Assembly (NCBI GenBank): GCA_964304625.1
Contig: OZ199838.1
Coordinates: 12,214,001-12,278,000, forward strand
DNA length: 64,000 bases
From: Kudoa neothunni
Lineage: Eukaryota; Cnidaria
Reading direction: 5' to 3'
Position 1 is the stretch's first letter. Each line of letters begins with the position of its first letter. Below are positions 58,760 through 64,000 of this stretch, one piece after another. The notes under the pieces were generated by a model, which was given only the letters and a program-made list of their open reading frames with translations, had not been told where the DNA came from and searched no databases. Position numbers and translations under genes: made by a program.

Positions 58760-61741
58760 ATGAGTTTTTCAAAATTACAAAGTATTTCTGACTGAATAAT
58801 ACTCACAATAAAGACACCATTTTCATTAAGGCTGTATAAAAAGATCTGAAAGTGAAAAATCCAAATGGCGTGAAACAAAATTGCAAAAACTCAACTATAA
58901 TATAAGCAAGGCGTTACATAAATCAAAAATTCTTCCTCCTGGGGCATTTTGTGGAAATTATATTGTTACCGACGAACCAAAAAATCCTTTCAACAACAAA
59001 ATCATAGTTTCCTACAAGAAAAATGAAATGCGAAGTGGCAATATTTTAACACAACTTCACATAAATATTCAACGAAATAATTCTAGTCAGAGAAAGAATA
59101 AAAATGGCCAAATTTTATTGCTTCCAACGGCTTATCTCCCATCCATTTATTTCTTCGTTTGTTTGTGGTATCCAAGTTGATAAATTTAGATATATATTAA
59201 AACAAAACTTGTAAATAATAGCCTCCCAGACATCATATGAATTATATTTAATATCGGAAGCGGAAAATTTTGTGAGATTTGATTATGTTCTCGGTCACAT
59301 AAGAAAAGAATTAAATGTTGAGGAGATTAAGTTTTATTTTGGTGAATTGGCCTTGGCTATTCAACACATCCATAATGTGGGTGTAGTTATTGGGAACCTG
59401 TCTATCAACAAGTTATCCAAATTGGATCTGTTTGTCAATATTTCTTTAGTATGTATATAGATAGCAGAGGACATTTAAAACTTTTTGGTAATTAAACTCC
59501 AAAATCTCTATGAACTATCAAAAATACACAATATATAGATTTAAATACTGCGAACGAAGTCGGCAGGATTGGTATTTATGATTTGAAAGATAAATTTATT
59601 TCTCCAGAAGTAATTATGTGCTCGTTAAAATAAATGTAGCATTACATAGGTACGCGATGGTCGACTTTTTAATTGCTCGACTGACTGGTGGTCCTTTGGA
59701 GCAATCATGGTATAATTGTATTTGTGTAAAATCTATAATTTGATTAGTACTTTACAATTACCGGAAAATATTGTACACAGGTCGAATATCCATATGATCT
59801 AGTTGGGTTGAGTATAAGGTATTCAGATTTTCCTTTAACCAAAATATACATCCCTAATTAGTGGTCAATTGATTTCAACAATGCCAAAAGGTTCTCCGGA
59901 AAAAATTTTTGAATCACTTCTGAAAAAAAATCCATCAAAGAGACTATGTAACACAGAAGGCATCAATGAGATAATATCTCACCCCTTTTTCCAAAACCTT
60001 AATTTTCAGGCAATTAACATTTATATTAGTGTTTAATTAAGAGTGAATTTAAGACGTTGTCTGCCAAAATTAATCATCCACCTAGAGAGCATTTTGATGA
60101 AGAATATCCAATTTTAAAAAATGAAATCTATAGAGGCAATAATATTTATATGTTTGGTTATAATGGTTTATTTTTAAAAAATAGATAGCATAATTGAAGG
60201 AATGGCACAAGATATTCCAGTCCACTTTAATGACTTTTATTATGTGTCCCCCTCATTAAAGACAGACCCTTTATTTCTAAAAATGCCAGAAAATCCTCCC
60301 TCACCTAGAGTAATCTTTTTCATAGGTGATGAATTTATTATTTTTCTTTAGAATCTTTTGAATTTTGTAAATCTTACCATAAAAGGTTCTGCTGAAAATT
60401 ACTATGAAATTATTCAAGTAGGTTAAATGAAAATTTTCACATATTTTATACATGTTTCGTAATTATTCCTTAAATTAATATCAACGTGATCATATAACTA
60501 AAATGAATATTTAATTTTTTCTAAAATGTTTAAATTTCGTAAATAATTAACCGATAATATGTTTATTGACCGTTGTTTAATGAAGAAAGTATGCGAAGGA
60601 GAATTTTCAAAATTGTATCTGGTTCGGTCAACACATAAAAATTACCCAACGTATTTGATGAAAAAGATTGACAAAGATAAGTACAACACTATCGAAGAAG
60701 TGAGGGTAAAAATGTTACTTTGTGATTAATATAAAATAAATGTATTAGCTGTTATTGAATAATCAAGACTGTAAAAATATTATTGGAGTCGTTGAGGTAA
60801 CACATAAGAAATTATTTTATTATTATAATACCGAATTCTACATCAGATTTTCGAAGAAAATGATAGTTTTTCCATAATTACTGAATATTTTCCTGTGGAT
60901 TTATTCTGTTTTATCAAACAATATAACGTTGACAACATGAATATATTGCATATGGCTAGAGAGTTGTTTTCCGGTCTACATTTCCTTCACAAGAATGGCA
61001 TCACTCATAGAAATCTTAAGCCCACATCTGTCTTTGTTAAAGAAAAATATGGTACAACTAATGTGATTATTGGCGGATTCGGTCATGCTAAACAGGTTTT
61101 CTCCGCTGATAATATTACGACTAACGTTAATAATCTAAATAAATACTTTGTGACTGATGTAACCACGAAATTACTCAATATATTGAACAAAACCTATTTA
61201 CTTTTTTTAAAACTAGGACGATGGCTTGATTAACAATGATCAATCATATGACTTCTGGTGTGTTGGGTCGTTGATATACTTTATGCATACATTGTAATAA
61301 TAAGTGTGGTGACGACCAATAATTTACGTTAATAAAAATTATTAGTAATCTGCCAATAACAGTATGTGAAAGGGACACAAATGAAGGTATCGTTCAAAAG
61401 ATAAAAGAATACTCCACCATTGATTTCCCCTATTCTAGCAATATTCCCATCAGAACCAGGGTATTTTAATTAGAATAATTTTTGTAAAATTCTAATAACC
61501 AATAGTTATTAATTCGGGAATTATGCAGTTTTGATCGCACAGGAAAAAAAATTAGTTTTAAACAAGTATATTTTAAAAATATAACTTATATATTTATTGT
61601 TTAAAATAATGGATGGCTGAAAATATGAATAAGAAACTTCCAAATATAAACCAAATAAGGTGCACCCAATCATCTATTAAAGAGCAAAATGTTCAAAAAC
61701 TGTACAATGCTTGGAGAAACTACAAACCTGAAACCAGTTGA
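58760..61741 (+). CDS. RSK-type (p90 ribosomal S6 kinase) tandem-domain protein with both kinase domains catalytically degenerate, 19 exons
   Basis: Exons (start-end): 58760-58781, 58831-59034, 59087-59175, 59230-59411, 59450-59487, 59539-59609, 59650-59709, 59748-59818, 59862-60009, 60042-60135, 60185-60309, 60352-60417, 60586-60705, 60749-60796, 60847-61158, 61217-61293, 61346-61460, 61506-61565, 61634-61741. Phase holds throughout: about 665-669 residues (human RSKs about 735). The order follows RSK: N-kinase EMRIRERIKMAKFYCFQRL, SHPFISSF, EIKFYFGELALAIQHIH, STDWWSFGAIM, KKNPSKRL; an AGC tail with NHPP; C-kinase YLMKKIDKDKY, FSGLHFLHKNGITHRNLKP, SYDFWCVGSLIY. Lost residues: in the N-domain no VAIK Lys, the YRDLKPEN loop reads IGNLSINN and DFG reads DLN; in the C-domain HRD is HRN, DFG is GFG and APE is absent (its Lys and Glu remain). 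Introns 9 and 10 begin with GC. Since every frame is open, this is a maintained pseudokinase rather than a dead gene (inference). Confidence 0.75.
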
Positions 61742-61744
61742 ACT

Positions 61745-64000
61745 TCGACAGTTCAAAACATTCATAATTATTACTTAAATTTATCTATACACATAATTAT
61801 CCGATTAAAGTTGTTATAATATATTAACTACTGTTATATGTGATTATATGAAACGTTTATTGGTGATTAATGTAAATTGCACATGCTTGATAATTCATTA
61901 AGTATAATTTTTATATTTATAAGCCAATTTAGTGTTCTTTCTAATTTCACCAGTATCCTTAATTGTAAAAACTAGTCTTAAATCGTTTTTAAATATGGTA
62001 ATGGCTGTTCTTATTTATCCGTATATTCTCATCTTCGGTATTGATTATTTTTTTGAAGAATGTCTCATAAAATACCTGCGGTAATATAAAATATATTTAA
62101 ACAATATATAGGTTAACTTCTATTCCTAACCATCATAATTTAGCAACCTTATATTTTTCATTAAAAATCACGTATGGGTTTTGATGCGTTTAATCCTGTT
62201 ATATATATATATATTAATTCCACTCTTTCGTGCATTTACTTTCGATTATAATAGTTATCTAAGCTTTTATTTTTTATTATCATTAAAGGCCGTAATTTTC
62301 GATTCAAATCGATAAACGTCGAAAAAAGGCGAATCTTTTAAAATATTTACCCAATTTTCGGCTACAATCAAGACAATTTGTCGATAATTTTTCGTTTTAT
62401 TATGGGGAGAGAGAGAGAGCATACGAATTGAAAATTATATGGCCGAATATACAGGTTTAAATGAGGAAATTGATCTAAAAAATATACCAAAATTTGTTAA
62501 CGTCGATCAACGAGGAATTCCACAGCAAGAGTTGCTGAAACTTTCACTCCATAGAAATGATAAAATGATAGGTCCTGGATTTTAGAAAATGAACAAATCG
62601 AAGTATTTCATATTGTCTAGGGTAGGCCAAGATTTGGTGCATACGTCGCTATCATCTACGGCCCTGGGAAGAAGTTTCTCAAAATTAAAGCATTTTCTCA
62701 AATGTTATACAGTGAACCTAGCTTTTGAACGAATGAGAATGCTTTAAATATTATCTTTTAAGGTAGTTTTTCCCAACTCGGGGTAATATAACCCCCATAT
62801 GAGTCATGAAAATTTTTTTGACTAATTTGGACGGCGGAGGAAAACGCGGAACCATGCTGTGTAGGATGATACCCTCGGCATAAAAAATGTTATTTTAACT
62901 TTTCGACTCGATTTATATTGGTTTATTATTAATGTTATATTGAATTAAGTTACATATTGTTACTTTATGAGTAGCATAGCACACTTTAAGATGGAAAGCG
63001 GTAAAAACTGAACTCATCATGCGACCTGAAATGATCAGCACGTGTTCCGATCAGACAATACTCAACTTTTCGTTCGTTTTTTTTGTTGCTCGCGAAGAAT
63101 TCATTAACTTGAAAATCTGATACAGATGCGAGTTAATTTTTTTATCCATTAAATTTTAGACAAGTAACTATTCATATGTTTCTTGAACTCGCTTAATTTC
63201 ATGACACGGCAGTTTGACTTCATAGTTTTTTCAATTTTTATATAAATTTAATACCTAAATAAGATTATTCACAACATATTTAAGTGAAACGAGTATGTTT
63301 AAAAAGTCCACTTTATATTTAAATTGGTTATTAAAACTTGAAGTTATTTTCGAATACTACAATTAACTCGCCAATTTAACAACCCAAATCTAGAAATTGA
63401 AAGCATTATTCGCCCGGAATTCTCATACAGAAAGAATTTATTTAATAATATTATTAATTCATATAAAACAAAAGATTTTTATTACACAAAATAATGTGTT
63501 TGTCGACATTTCATGAAAATATAATCTACACATCCTAACTATATTTTTTTACTATCCTTATATGCCACTCATATTATTTATAATGGACTAAATAAATTTA
63601 ATTAATAAAACATTCAATCAAAGACATTTTGTAATGACATCAAAATCTAATAAAGTAATAAAATATATATTATTTTTAATTAAAAAAAGTGTACAATGAA
63701 TAATTTTAAGTAACTTGGAATTGCACATAAATTTTTATCCGTATGTTTTTAAAATATTTTTGACTTTGCGTAACGTATTTAATTAGGAAAATTAAATCGT
63801 CATGGCAGCCGATGAAAATTATGCATTTATCTTTTGTCATAACCACCAAAATTAATAATAAAATGATAAACCAAAATAATTTAACGTAGTAATAATTGTA
63901 TAATTTAAAAATTTTAATAAAGAACAAATTTTTAACTGCTGCTATATATAAACCTGGTCTGGATATTATATTTGATTTTATTCCTGAATTAAATGATTAA
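61745..64000. other. gene-poor AT-rich end of window with hAT-like tip
   Basis: A (TA)n run lies near 62200. A coding-like piece of 48 codons starts at 62439 (MAEYTGLNEEIDLKNIP) but has no recognised family. At 62766 gtttttcccaactcggggt resembles a hAT-type terminus. The last 1 kb shows nothing supportable. Confidence 0.35.

Noticed and set aside
60310-60351. A 26-nt intron and a phosphomimetic hydrophobic motif in the RSK-like linker
   Set aside because: A 42-nt intron starting at 60310 is phase-consistent, gives a longer open exon ending at a good donor, and aligns better with the RSK linker.

Overview
This 64-kb window is AT-rich metazoan nuclear DNA with very short spliceosomal introns. 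Exons were joined by hand, using GT..AG (rarely GC..AG) borders, unbroken reading phase and resemblance to known families. Almost every intron found is about 34-60 nt; a few reach 70-170 nt and one is about 390 nt. TAA, TAG and TGA all act as stops. The gene set (INTS8, LRR1, a BRCA1/BARD1-type RING-BRCT protein, AARSD1, a FERM-FA protein, eIF2B delta, DBR1, an RSK-type kinase) points to an animal. Tiny introns and about one gene per 4-5 kb would suit a miniaturised parasitic animal such as an orthonectid, but the species cannot be fixed from this sequence.

Layout. 0.85-3.6 kb: INTS8-like (-). 5.7-7.8 kb: LRR1-like (+). 9.8-11.4 kb: compact RING plus tandem-BRCT protein (+). 12.0-13.2 kb: inverted-repeat element. 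13.5-15.9 kb: decayed hAT transposon. 17.3-18.9 kb: LCAT/PLA2G15-like lipase (+). 20.8-22.5 kb: AARSD1 (+), tail to tail with a Pro/Ser-rich gene (-). 25.9-28.2 kb: FERM-FA protein fused to a SETDB1-like tandem Tudor module (-). 28.8-30.4 kb: DDX49 (-). 30.4-34.9 kb: gene-free, with repeats. 34.9-37.3 kb: eIF2B delta (-). 39.9-41.7 kb: pogo/Tigger relic. 44.8-45.4 kb: Merlin relic. 46.7-49.0 kb: unrecognised multi-exon gene (-). 51.7-53.0 kb: DBR1 (+). 55.4-56.5 kb: unrecognised gene crossing an N gap (-). 58.8-61.7 kb: 19-exon RSK-like tandem pseudokinase (+). The remaining stretches are AT-rich and carry hAT-type tips and microsatellites.

The genes are mostly unrelated housekeeping functions: snRNA and transcription processing (INTS8), lariat debranching (DBR1), rRNA processing (DDX49), translation initiation (eIF2B delta), tRNA proofreading (AARSD1), replisome ubiquitylation (LRR1) and DNA-damage signalling (RING-BRCT). 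No operon-like logic is visible. The most unusual items are the FERM-FA-Tudor fusion, the RSK-type protein whose two kinase domains both lack key catalytic residues, and the roughly 390-residue RING-BRCT-BRCT protein. No retrovirus-like or other virus-derived element was recognised.
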